Assembly: GCA_914767715.1 (NCBI GenBank)
Contig: OU612072.1
Coordinates: forward strand, 19,904,001-19,968,000
Direction of reading: 5' to 3'
From: Membranipora membranacea
Taxonomy: Eukaryota > Bryozoa > Gymnolaemata > Cheilostomatida > Membraniporidae
DNA: 64,000 nt
Numbering within the stretch: position 1 is the stretch's first letter; each line of letters starts with the position of its first letter. Below the pieces are notes generated by a model. That model was given only the letters and a program-made list of their open reading frames with translations, did not search any database and was not told the DNA's origin. The translations under genes and the position numbers were made by a program. This document shows positions 25,507 through 35,715 of the stretch, one piece after another.

Positions 25507-26318
25507 CTTCAAACGAAATGGAGTTAGGACCACTTCTGGATTCTGCAGGTCGTTTTATATATTATTATGTTCACAAAAAATCAACCATAATTCAAATTAC
25601 AAATGGCTAAAAATTAAAGTTTAAATTAAAGTTTCCCTTTGTATTATAAATGCAATTCGGACACAAAAAGGCCTTTATCCCAGTTTGACAAAAGCGCCAG
25701 TTAATACTTTATCGCACTGGGCCAGCAAATTTTTGCTCAATATGACAATACATTTTGATAATTTGACGTCGAGCCAGAGAGGTTGAGTACCCACAAAGAA
25801 ATATTTCCACTTAGACCACTGGTCCTCCGTCTACAATACATACCAACCTTAGCGAATTGATTGTAATCACACCAAAAATCAGATACCAAAATGATGATAG
25901 AGGTGACTTTAACGGTAGCTCTAAGAAGTGTACTATGTCTACAAACCTAAAACAAGTTTGATTCAATTTGTCGGCCTTCCAGTCGCTCCCTTCCATTGGA
26001 CATGCATGCCCAGTTGAGGGGGAGCAACTCCAAATGCAGGCAAATCAACTAAGGTTTGTTTACTACGAACCATACCAACCTTAGCGAATCGATCGTAGCA
26101 AATAGGAGATAACAGTAGTTTCAGTGAGGCAGATGATTATAACGTTCCATCCAGAAGCGTAACTGTCCACCATCTTTAGTATATAGGTACCTCCCTGTGT
26201 CACGTTTATCAAACCTGAGATCAAGTATTATACAATATTTATAGTCGGATGTTATTCATATTGTGCTGAATAAATTACAGCAAAAGCAGGAGAACAAATA
26301 GGAAGACAGAAAACGTAC

Positions 26319-26402
26319 CAAGAGGGTTACGACTTCTAATCCGTAGAAAATGAGCATAATAGCTGTGTGATGGATGGCAAATTTACAGCGACGTATTTTT
26401 TC
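26319..26402 (-). CDS. possible SLC6 exon (helix 9/10 region), weak
   Basis: 84 bp open exon between AAACAG and GTACGT on the minus strand. It encodes a hydrophobic segment, HHTAIMLIFYGLEVVTLL. The conserved Glu and length loosely fit the helix 9-10 region of SLC6 carriers, and the position between the recognised exons fits. The phase does not match the upstream exon at 26984-26763 directly, so another exon would have to intervene. It could be chance. Confidence 0.25.
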
Positions 26403-26762
26403 CTGTTTTGATATGTTTCACAGTAGAAGATTAAATTTACCCACAATGCTTCTGTTATTGGTGTTCAAATTATAAAAGAAGGAGGAAATATTTTTCTCAC
26501 TTATTCACAAACTTGTTTAGTAAGATTATTGGTAAATTTCAAATAGAATAAGGATTTGGGAAAATCAGTCCGATTTTCGCTAGAAAATGTATTGGTTCAC
26601 TCAGACACACATCGGTATACAAACCTATCAACAAAATGTTATTTGTTTTAACCCCGCAACAGTCCAGACCAAACTTTGCTTGGCTGCAAATGACAAAAAA
26701 TGGCTCACTGCTTTTTGTGTGGAATATTTAATAGTGCAAGATTCCTACTTGTTGCATCATAC

Positions 26763-26984
26763 CTGGGAAGTAGAAAGCTACACAAAGCGCCAGAGTGACC
26801 AACATCTTCTTAGCGATGAGGTTGGGAAAAGCATCGAATGTAGTCGTGCAAACCGTCTCAATCAAGGCAAACAGAGTATCCAGTCCAAGTGTTAGCAGCA
26901 TAAAGAAAAACAGAAGCGCCCAGAAGGGCGATCCAGGGAAGTTGAGTACAGCCATTGGATAGATGACAAAGGCAAGACCAGCAC
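26763..26984 (-). CDS. SLC6 exon, helix 7 region
   Basis: 222 bp, phase 1 to phase 1, with TTTCAG before and GTATGA after on the minus strand. It encodes AGLAFVIYP, then GSPFWALLFFFMLLTLGLD and a helix ending FYFPG. LGLD followed by S or T carries the Na2-site residues in this family; here it is LGLDT. This is the most diagnostic exon of the locus. Confidence 0.85.
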
Positions 26985-27239
26985 CTGAAAATAAAAAACG
27001 AAATACACAGTGACTTAAATCACAATTAATATATCTGTTGGTGATTATCTCCTCCTGACATTTATATATACTACAATATGACTGACTCGTAATGTTTTTA
27101 GTTATTAGTGGGCATTCATTTAATTTATGCTAAGTTGATTAAATATTCCAATAATTTCTTGTCTTGTCTTTGTAAACAGGCATGCAAAATTTAACTGAAC
27201 TGTCTAGCGTTCAGAATCTTCTACCCTTAAAACTCAAAC

Positions 27240-29604
27240 CTTTGATTTGATTTGATTTGATTTGATTTGATTTGATTTGTTTTGATTTGATTTGTATTCA
27301 TTCAATCATCATGACTGATGGTACAGAATGCGAGCGATGGTATGGCATAGTAAAAACAACACACTAAAAATTATTTATATACTAGACCGTTGTCATGATA
27401 GGTCATGAAAAAATTAAAAAAACCTTTTCTCCGCCTTTCAGTCCTGCAGAGTTTTATAGCTCGAGAGGATATTCTGGAATTCTTGTTGAAAAGTAGTTCA
27501 CTAAAAAGAGGATGTGATTCATTATTCACTATACGCAGAAAATGTGAATAAGGGATATCAAAAAGAAAATCACAGAGTTTTGGGATGCCTTAGACTGATA
27601 ATCTATGATCATATTCTAAATCTGGAAAAATTATCTTCAGAGCTGCTCTTTGTATTTTCTCAAGTCTGTCGCGGTTATGTTTGCCTAGCAAGGAATACCA
27701 GGCCGGAGCAGCATAGCTAAGCTTTGAGCGTATGTTGCTCAAATAAAAAGCTATTAAGCCATCACTGTTTAGTCCAATTGTCTTTAGTTTCCTCATTAAA
27801 AATAATCTTCAGCTACAAGCTGATACTAAAGAGTCTACATGTTTGTTAAAAGACAACTTATTATCAATAAAAACCCCTAAAAATTTTGTGAATGAATTTG
27901 GAGGAAAAGATAAATCATCAACCACAACATCTTGTTTATAATGATGCTTATGGCTTAAACTAGAGGTCATCACCTCGGTCTTTTCTGGGTTCAGCTGCAT
28001 GCTATTATCTGCTGCCCATCTTTGAGTGGATATAACTACTGGTGACACTGCTGATGTATTGTTATAGATGGTGACTGACGTATAGAAGGTGGTGTCATCA
28101 GCGTATTTAATATGATTGAACCCTTCAGCAGAAAGATCATTGGAGTATATGAGCCATAACACGGGGCCCAGCATGGTTCCCTCAGGGGCGCCCACACTGC
28201 TGCATATATAGCTTGATTGCCGATCTCCATACCTGACACATTGCATTCTCATATCTAGAACGTTTGATATTAGAGAGATGATACGAGGATTGAAGTTGTA
28301 TCTCTCCATCTTTTCAATGAGAATGGCAGGCTGCAAAAGGTCGAACGCCTTTGAAAAGTCCATCGCAGCACTTTGGATAAACTTCACGTTAGGATTGTCG
28401 AGTTCAGATGTGAAGTCGTCAAGAAGTTTTATTAATGCATCTACAGTGCCAATGTTTGGTTGGTATGCAAATTGGGCAGGGTAAATTTCGGCTTCAAGCT
28501 TCGATCTCATTTTGTTTATTATGACCTCCTCAGAGAGCTTCCCTAAGTGGAATAAAATTGAGATAGGTCGATAATCCTTGTACTTCGATGGGCAAGCTAT
28601 TTTAGGGGTAGGTCGGATTTGTGCTCTCTTCCACATATTGGGAAATTCCGAGGTGTCTAGCATCGAGTTGATGATGTTATGTAAAGGCAGGCATATGTCT
28701 TCTTTCCCTTCCACTGAGACCCATGTTGGGAAATCTTCATTCGATGTTGATTTTCCCACATCTAGCTTATTCATTAAATGTTTTATCTCGCCGATACTCA
28801 GGTGTTCGAGTTCTTGTGCTGACTGCAATCCAGCTTTTAGTGGTAGTGGTAGAGGCTCACCACCAACTGTTGAGTAGTAGTTGTTTAGCTTATCACATAA
28901 TGAAGGGACTGTCATAACATTACCCTCGACTGTTGGTAGTTTCTCTGTGGCAGTACTACGATTAGGCTGGGTAATTGATTTTAAAGTAGATCCTATAAAA
29001 CAAAATCTAGCACCTCTGTTCATGATGCTATGAAATACCAAAGATTTCGTGTAAAATCAAAATACGATAAACCTAATGATGAAAGCTCAATTTTTCGTAA
29101 AAAATATTTGTTAAGGCTTGATGCATCGAGCTTTGTGGGAGTTGTTCACTTTTTGAGGAAATAATTTACATTTGACAAAAGTCACTGCGACTTAAGCGCA
29201 ACTTTCGCAAAGGAGTGAGGCACTTTGCACTTGTGCAGAAATGTATTCGATGGCGCTTTTATATAGCAGAGATAATTGGCATTCTGTGTCCGAATTAGTT
29301 ATATGGTATAATGGAAAATTTTGCTTCCATAGCCTTTTTAAGCGACTCGTTATTGTCAGATTTCTTGTAGACCAAGACATGTGAATATTATCTCCAGAAA
29401 TAAAAAATGGGACCAATTCCATATTTCTTTTTTTTGCCAGTAAGTACTTAGCCGCGCATGGCCAGCAAAATCATAGTATTGTGCTGGAGATCTCCCCATC
29501 ACAAGATCTGACTCACTGTCTTGAGAGACATCCTCGACCTTGACATTCATTGTATGTGCCAGATTACCGATATACGAATGGATTCCACAGTTTCCTAATG
29601 CCAC
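27240..29604 (-). pseudogene. 5'-truncated LINE with RT domain
   Basis: The main frame runs from 29041 to 27809 on the minus strand. It contains the finger motif KDYRPISIL, FAYQ, motif A DFSKAFD, motif B GAPEGTMLGPVLW, motif C YADDT and the thumb motif FLGVFIDNKLSFNKHVD. A stop follows, and the same product resumes at 27796-27590 (YAAPAWYSLL). Upstream fragments at 29604-29192 (WSTRNLT, RLKRLW) look like the LINE linker region before RT, in broken frames. No endonuclease is seen. The 3' end is probably the TTTGA-type microsatellite at 27241-27296. It lies inside the SLC6 locus, in the same orientation. Confidence 0.85.
27241..27296. repeat. (TTTGA)n microsatellite, probable LINE 3' tail
   Basis: About eleven copies of TTTGA (TCAAA on the minus strand), with one TTTGT variant, sit directly downstream of the minus-strand LINE. 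CR1-like LINEs often end in short tandem repeats. Confidence 0.8.
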
Positions 29605-30049
29605 TATGTACGTATCTCTGTAATGGTTGAGTGTTGAGAGTGACTAGTAGCAGTTTGATAAATTTGACAAATTCAAGCAACAGATATGACAGCACAGAGA
29701 ATACCACATAAATGTATGAGATATTGCTCCTATGGATTTAGGTGTGTTTATACTTTTTTGGAAATTTCTCTGAACAATAAATGTAATGCTAGCCACAAGC
29801 GCCGCCTATTTATGTCAGTGTATTGATACGAAAGTGAAACTGCATTGGTATTTAATGATCCTACAAAATTTCATCCTGATCAAATATCCCAAAGAATGTC
29901 CTTGACATGTTCAGTTTTCAGTGATTCTAAAACCATGTACAACTTCTGTTTGGGGCATGATTCCTAAACATTCCTAGAAATTTCTCAACTGGACATACAA
30001 TGGAGCAAACAAATCTATTCCAACTTCACACAGTGTAAGTAAAACTCAC

Positions 30050-30184
30050 CATAGCGTCCGACAGCCTGTGCCATTGTGGTGTGATTTAAAACCAGATCCC
30101 TTTTGAGGCACCCAGGAGAGTGATTCCGTGGAAAAATAGAATAACAAGCACCAAATATGGGAATAATGCTGTGAAATACACCAC
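30050..30184 (-). pseudogene. SLC6 exon with an in-frame stop
   Basis: 135 bp, phase 0 to phase 0, preceded by TTCAG and followed by GTGAGT on the minus strand. It encodes [20 protein letters not shown], then [10 protein letters not shown], a TAA, then ITPQWHRLSDAM. The family reads F-Y-L/I-T-P at this point, so one base changed the conserved Tyr codon to a stop (30086-30088). Everything else in the exon is well preserved, which suggests recent loss, a polymorphism or an assembly error. Confidence 0.8.
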
Positions 30185-33100
30185 CTGAAGAAACAAAAAT
30201 AGTAACGGGCTAAAAGTGATATTACATCATTTATAAGAATAAGTCCCTGCTAATAATTGTTGGGAGTAACAATGTCTTGACTGGGTTAAGGGGTAGGGAA
30301 TTGATGTACGCAATCTCAAAATGATAGCTACAAATCTCGGTTGACGCGGCAAGTGATAACGGAGATAAGCTACCCAGGTATTAACCCAGGTTTTTGTAGT
30401 GCAGGCCAGCTAAACATTTTACTATTAGCAATCTCATTAACTCCAATACTACCAGCTGTATGCAGTTACATTTCTCAAGATGAGATGTGTCTGAGTTGTC
30501 CTCTCACCATTTAAGGGGAGATTACTCCAACTTGAAATATTATTGTGCACCCTTTATTACTTATTGATTGGACACAGCTAAGTTATTCAGCAGGAATTTT
30601 ACTTTGCATGCCCTCTCAAAATCTGATCAGCAAAATAGCTGGCCGTGCGCAGCAATATCTCATCCCCCCTCCTCCCAAAACATGCCTTTTGGTTACGAAA
30701 TTAGGGCATCATTGGTCTGCAAACTATATATTGATGCTAATCATGTTGTTTACTTTGTTACAGAGACTTCTGGGATGTGTGAGTAATGTATACCAGCGCC
30801 AGAAGCCTTTCTGATGGAAAATCTAATACCTATGTTTTGACTCGTTTCTTCCCCGATTATTCCCCGGCCCCTATCAAATATAAAAGCCTTTCGATACAAA
30901 TGCTAAGAACACAGATTGGAAAATTTTGTAAAAAAAAATTCTTATCGGCCCACACGATGCCAAAATAAACTAGATATGATTTCATATCTTGCACTTGAAC
31001 TAAGTACACTTGACTCAAGTTACTGACACAAAGCGAGATGATGATATAACCTGATGCTACAGCCCATAGTTCTAGGAAATGCAGGGGCGCTCTACCTCCC
31101 CTAGAATGCTGAATAGTGTCCTTAAAATGTTATGATTGAAATTCCATGTCAGAATCAGCTCATTTAGGACTTCCATCTGCTATATGTATCATTAAGAAGC
31201 TTTGGAGGCATGGGACTGGGGACACAGGAGGAGCTTACAATACCCAATCTGGTGTTACCCCACACCCTTAAGAATTGTTGCCTCCCCTATTGTTTCTCCT
31301 TCACTACAGCCCTGATAGCTGATGATACAGTCCGGGGTTAGTTTTCCTGTATTATCTGGATTAAGGAAATTGCAGGAAATATTTGTTTACTGAAGCGGAA
31401 AACCAACAAATCAGACTGCTGACCCCTAAAACGGAAGCTGGCAAAATCAATTAATAGTTCTATTCTTGGTTGAAAAATATTTACACAACGCCATAGATGG
31501 ATTCCGAATAATATCCATATCTGCATGATAAGAGAAAACAAAAATTGCTAATTTTACAAGGATGAAAATATTGGGTTTGGCACCTAACCCATTTTGTGAT
31601 TCTGAATTTTCGTTGCTGGTCAAAGATAAAATTCTGTGTACACATAGCAGGCTGGCCATTGAATCCAAAAATGCCAACAGTTTCAACCATATCTCAATAT
31701 GCCGTAGAGGTGTAGACCCAGATCTTTGTACACAGATATCCAAAGGCTCGGGTCGTGATAAAAAGACACTAAACCTTAGAATTTCAAGGAAGTAATGTTT
31801 TGCACCTTTCAGAACTGGGTTTATTTTGTAATGATGATTGTTATTGGCTAAATCCTTCACACTATATTCATCTTTTAATTTTACGGATTAATCGCTGCAT
31901 AAAATGTTTACAATGCGCATTAAAATCAATCAATATAATATTGATAAACACATGGAACATAAAATACCCACATTAATACAATGATCATCGCTTCAGATGT
32001 TCCTTTCAAACTTTTGGCGAAAGGATATGTGCACTGCTAGCTCTAGGACACAGCAACGGACCTGACTGTCCCCTGCATTAAAAAGACATCCACGCCGCTA
32101 AGTTTCAAAATAAAAAAGAGAGAAAGAGGATAGATGATCCAGTCATTTGCCAGCAGAGTCGCTAGTAATAACTTTTTTGTGAAAAGACCAAATCCTCGCT
32201 AAAACTCTAAGAGAACTATATCACTAGTGTTTATATGCAGTGCAGCACATGGACACATAGTGACCACTTCCAATCTGCATATCAGCCCGACAGGACATAA
32301 AATAGATATATTCAGGTCACAGCAGAAGAGTGAAGGCGAGGGACTATTACATGTCAGGGAGAGCTTTCCGGGACCACAGGCTTCTATAAAGGTAAGTTAT
32401 CACTCTGTCCAAAACATGAATCACCGGCTTCTATGTTTTCGGTCACAACTTATTTATGGTTTTAGTTTGTGTTTCCAGTAAACTTAAGTTTTGATGGCAG
32501 AAATCTGATTCATCTGATAAATTCATTCCAGATTTTAAAAGAGGGTCTGGAAGTAAGCGTAAGACAATGTTGTCTTCACTGACTTTGAGGTGATTTGCAG
32601 ATAGGGTATCTTGGAACAATTTTCATTTCAGATCCACCAATATTAATTTGCTGGGGTAGTTTGTAATATAACATGACATAACTTTGCTCGATTGATTGAC
32701 AGTGAGAAAAGTACATTCCCACTTTTATTACCATAACCGGATATGGTAATGAAAGTGTTAAGCTGGGCTGTTAGAAAATAACAAGCTAAAGTCAAAAGGT
32801 CATCCTTATTGCACATGCGCACTTTGAGTATCTGGACAATTGAAACACTAACCAAGAGGTAGGAGCACACAACTGCTCACAAAATCAGCTTTTTTCAGAT
32901 CACAAGCAATTCTGTTAGTTGTCTTATTTCTTGTTGGAGATGCAAAACTACAATTTAGAATGCACATTTGAGCAGAACAAGGGGTTTTGAATTACAAATA
33001 AGGAGTTTTTGTATGTACATACATTTTTCTGTGCTCCATTGGCTGCCAAACAGAGATCAGAAGTGAATTATCCCTTTAATATGTATGTATGATCAAGGAG

Positions 33101-33805
33101 TAACAGGACATCCTTGGTAGTCACTAGTACCTAGCACTGGCAAGGTTTCCGGTCTTGAAGAACTTACGAATAGTATATATCACATAATCAGGATATTTGT
33201 AGTGGGAGTTGTGCTCACCAATCTCAAATAAGAATTTTTCATTTTTTTGATCAACTAAAACCGCCACTCCAAAGAAAACAAACGTGATTTGTAGCTACAG
33301 TGGCGGTTTTGGTCGACCAAAACCGCCATAATCACAGGTACTGGGGATATTATGTGGGGAAAATCGGTGGTTTTGGTCAACCGTAGAGCAACACAATCGT
33401 TAGATTTTACCACAAACCCTTAGATTGTCTGTAGGGGGAAGGGTTGCTTGGACCATCATTTAAGTTACAGTAGCGCTTTTGAAATTGCGATGTTGACTCG
33501 GGTAAAAAAATTAGCGAATCAAAAGCCAATTATCATATCTTTCAAATTTTTTCCCCGACTTCAGGGGACCATGATCTTGAATTTTGAGCATTTTAGACTA
33601 GTTTAATCCTAAAGAGCAATGAAGAGGGGACAACCTAAGTGGTTGAGAAAAATTGGGAAACATTTTTTAGTTAACCTACTGGTTTCATCCGTATCGGAGG
33701 CTATTTCAAAGGTTGCCACAGTGCTCTCAATTAGACTGAGACCTTCTATAAGATACTAAAAATGGGGAGGCGCTACTCTAGCTTTAATTGGTCTTCTAAG
33801 CTCAC
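30185..33805. other. SLC6 intron-like region with repeats
   Basis: I could not find the expected exon for helices 3-4 here. Open frames at 31447-31860 overlap in several frames and resemble nothing. The region contains a cluster of palindromic motifs around 33245-33385 and a partial copy (about 33674-33790) of the foldback element at 50776-51104. Confidence 0.4.
33301..33328. repeat. 28-bp perfect palindrome in a motif cluster
   Basis: TGGCGGTTTTGGTC followed directly by its exact complement. Degenerate half-copies of the same motif lie nearby, near 33248-33266 and 33367-33383, so this is a small cluster of related inverted repeats, probably MITE debris. Confidence 0.85.
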
Positions 33806-33977
33806 TTGTAATATTCAGAGGCAGGTAATACACGCTTGTACCCAGCTTTCTCTGCCAGAGTAGCGTTCCAGATACCTAGTCGTCTCCCCGTGTTATTTGT
33901 ACAGAATCCAGTAGAGAAGCCGCTTGTGTTCTGTAGACAACTCTCTGCAGGCATGTCAGGAGTCAGTAGTGAGCAGA
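33806..33977 (-). CDS. SLC6 exon, extracellular loop 2
   Basis: 172 bp between TTCCAG and GTGAGC on the minus strand, phase 1 to phase 2. It encodes a Cys-containing segment with three N-glycosylation sequons (NTS, NNT, NAT) followed by RVLPASEYYK. The loop between helices 3 and 4 of SLC6 carriers has this character (glycosylated, ending with an acidic/aromatic EYY/EFW motif). It is less diagnostic than the helix exons. Confidence 0.6.
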
Positions 33978-34319
33978 CTGGAAAAATAGAAAATAATAAT
34001 AATGGACTTTTTTTTAAACTGGAAGACAGTCGAAAAACCAATTCTTTAATACAAACTGGGCTACAGCGCCCTAATTAAGTTGGATTGTGAACAATAAGAC
34101 CAACATTAATTTAAGTGCTCAGCTCAAACATTGCCTAGTTGCTGGTATTGCCATTTCATTGATGTTCCCATCCCCGCATACGGGGTACAGTGTTGACTGG
34201 CCAGTCAGCCAATCACAGTTGACTGTGGGAAATTCCCGGTCTGAAAAGTCTGTTGTGACAATGTTCAAAACCGTATGCCCAAAACATGACCGGGCCGACT
34301 TTTCCTAGGTGCGGGTCGG

Positions 34320-34900
34320 TTCACCCATCAAAAAGCAGGATTGGCCGGTCTGTTTTGTCTGATTTCTCCCGGTTTGGACTGACCTTTAGAGTGTCTGAAC
34401 GATGTCAGAGTTAAATGACAATAGGTTGTATCCTTTGATCAATGCACATCTCCGGACAGAAGGGCATGGTAGCTAGCTGTGGTGCTATACTCCGATGGTC
34501 GAAGAAACCCGTAGAAAGCTACTGCCATCATGCAGCAAAATTGGCACGCAACTCTAGGAGCAAGTATTTCAGCTGCCCTGTTAAGTCCGAACAGATGACT
34601 GGAAGACACTACAGTTTTCGTGCCTGCTGTAGACTCATTCCTAAACCATTTCAGCATCAGCTTGAGTCTTCCTGAGTCCACTGATACTTTACGGTCTAAC
34701 TTGCGAAAAAGATGGCGCAGGGCAGAGATGTGAGTCTGTAATGTACCACAAGCAAGGCCCTTTTTATTCAGATGTGCAATCCACAACTCCACTGAAGATT
34801 TACAGGCTTCTGTCTGGTAAGAAAGGCCCATGCCATCACAGGACTTTTTGAATTTATTGAAATAATTTTCATAAACCTTGGCGATAGTTTTGATAACTTG
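34320..34900 (-). pseudogene. tyrosine recombinase of a YR retroelement (DIRS/Ngaro-like), broken
   Basis: The minus frame encodes an N-terminal core-binding helical domain (VYENYFNKFKKSC...WIAHLNKKG...ALRHLF) and the start of the catalytic domain with GFLRPSEY, a typical signature of DIRS/Ngaro recombinases containing the first catalytic Arg. After GDVH a TGA replaces the expected Trp codon; the same frame continues with a further recombinase-like stretch to about 34340, where similarity stops. The catalytic HxxR and Tyr region is missing, so the product cannot be active. Confidence 0.7.
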
Positions 34901-34949
34901 GGTGATAGTTTGGGTTGAATTGGTCATTTCTGACCTGATTGGGTGGAAT

Positions 34950-35703
34950 GCTTTGTGCTGGATGGCCTTGATTTCCCTTGAAACCTTGATTCTGATAGTT
35001 ATACCTTGGGCTGTTTGGCCTGTTTCCTTGGTTAGGATTGGTTTGATTAGGTTTGATTGGTGTATGAATGACGGTTCAAATCTTCTTGGGCAGGGTCTTG
35101 TTGTGATCGGATGCTGTTTAGTTGTTGTTCTTCTAGGTTTATGGCACAAATATTTCCTCTTCCTTTTGTCCTTACTATCTTTCTAGAGTTTTCCCTTCTT
35201 TCAGCCATCAGGTAGGCGTCATGGGCAAAAACAGGGTCCCCGGTCCATAAAATATATCTGTGTTGCCTCAGGGTAGAGTTGTTGGGCCAGAGTTTCGACC
35301 TCATTATAAAAAGAGCATATTGTTCGGTCCGGCCTCTTTGTTATGTTTGCCAATTCATTGGCGGGCACTCCACTCTTTTTGCCGAACTTGGCTTTCAGAG
35401 CAAAAACCAGCTTAGGATAATCATCCTCTAGCTCTGCTGCCTTATCAATAACCTTTTTGTAGACCAAAAGGGCACCATCTGAGAAATGCATTGGCAGGAG
35501 GCGGGCCAGGTTTTGTCTTGGGATGCCTTACCCCAGGCAGTGAAGGTCAAACTGGTCAATAAACTCTGTGAAGTAGGTTTTGTCCAGATATGTGTTCGTG
35601 AACTTTTCGAGTTCAGGGGTGCGTCCATGAAAAGTGGTTAGGTTGAGCACGGAGCTCAAATTATCTAAGACTCTCCTATCCTTTTAATGTTTATTGTTAT
35701 GAC
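34950..35703 (-). pseudogene. gag-like region of the YR retroelement, C-terminal part
   Basis: Broken minus-strand frames show a retrotransposon gag-like helical region (ELEDDYPKLVFALKAKFGKK...ITKRPDRTICSFYNEVETLA) and a Gln/Asn/Pro-rich tail. It is separated from the N-terminal part at 38749-40367 by the LINE insertion. The recombinase follows directly; there is no space for reverse transcriptase and RNase H between them. Confidence 0.6.
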
Positions 35704-35715
35704 GACTATCATCGC
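35704..35715. repeat. left target-site duplication of the LINE
   Basis: GACTATCATCGC here matches GACTATTATCGC at 38749-38760 in 11 of 12 bases. The two copies bracket the LINE exactly. Confidence 0.75.

Larger units (their letters stand above)
21864..33977 (-). pseudogene. SLC6 sodium-coupled neurotransmitter transporter, apparently degraded
   Basis: Recognised exons in transcription order: 33977-33806 (extracellular loop 2, four Cys, N-glycosylation sites NTS, NNT and NAT, then PASEYYK); 30184-30050 ([20 protein letters not shown], central helix); 26984-26763 (AGLAFVIYP...PGSPFWALLFFFMLLTLGLD, with the Na-site motif LGLDT); 22570-22490 (VMIGRKPPLF); and 22040-21864 (YGNYKFPMWANVIGWGI, last helix). 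These are hallmarks of SLC6 carriers, 12-helix plasma-membrane Na/Cl-coupled importers. Signs of decay: in exon 30184-30050 the conserved Tyr after GIWF is a TAA stop (30086-30088). No exons for helices 1-4, 6 or 8-10 were recognised with confidence; 26402-26319 is a weak candidate for helix 9 or 10. Two LINE fragments lie in the introns. A divergent but living gene with one sequence error is possible. Confidence 0.75.

Noticed and set aside
23890-26000. Similar segments near 23920 and 25870 as duplicated SLC6 exons
   Set aside because: The best frames (TLLRAT-type) do not match any SLC6 helix, and the similarity extends into flanking non-coding DNA, so they are probably repeat copies.
31447-31860. 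137-codon minus ORF as an SLC6 exon
   Set aside because: It lacks the helix motifs and splice phases of the family and is overlapped by other frames. No transporter similarity is seen.
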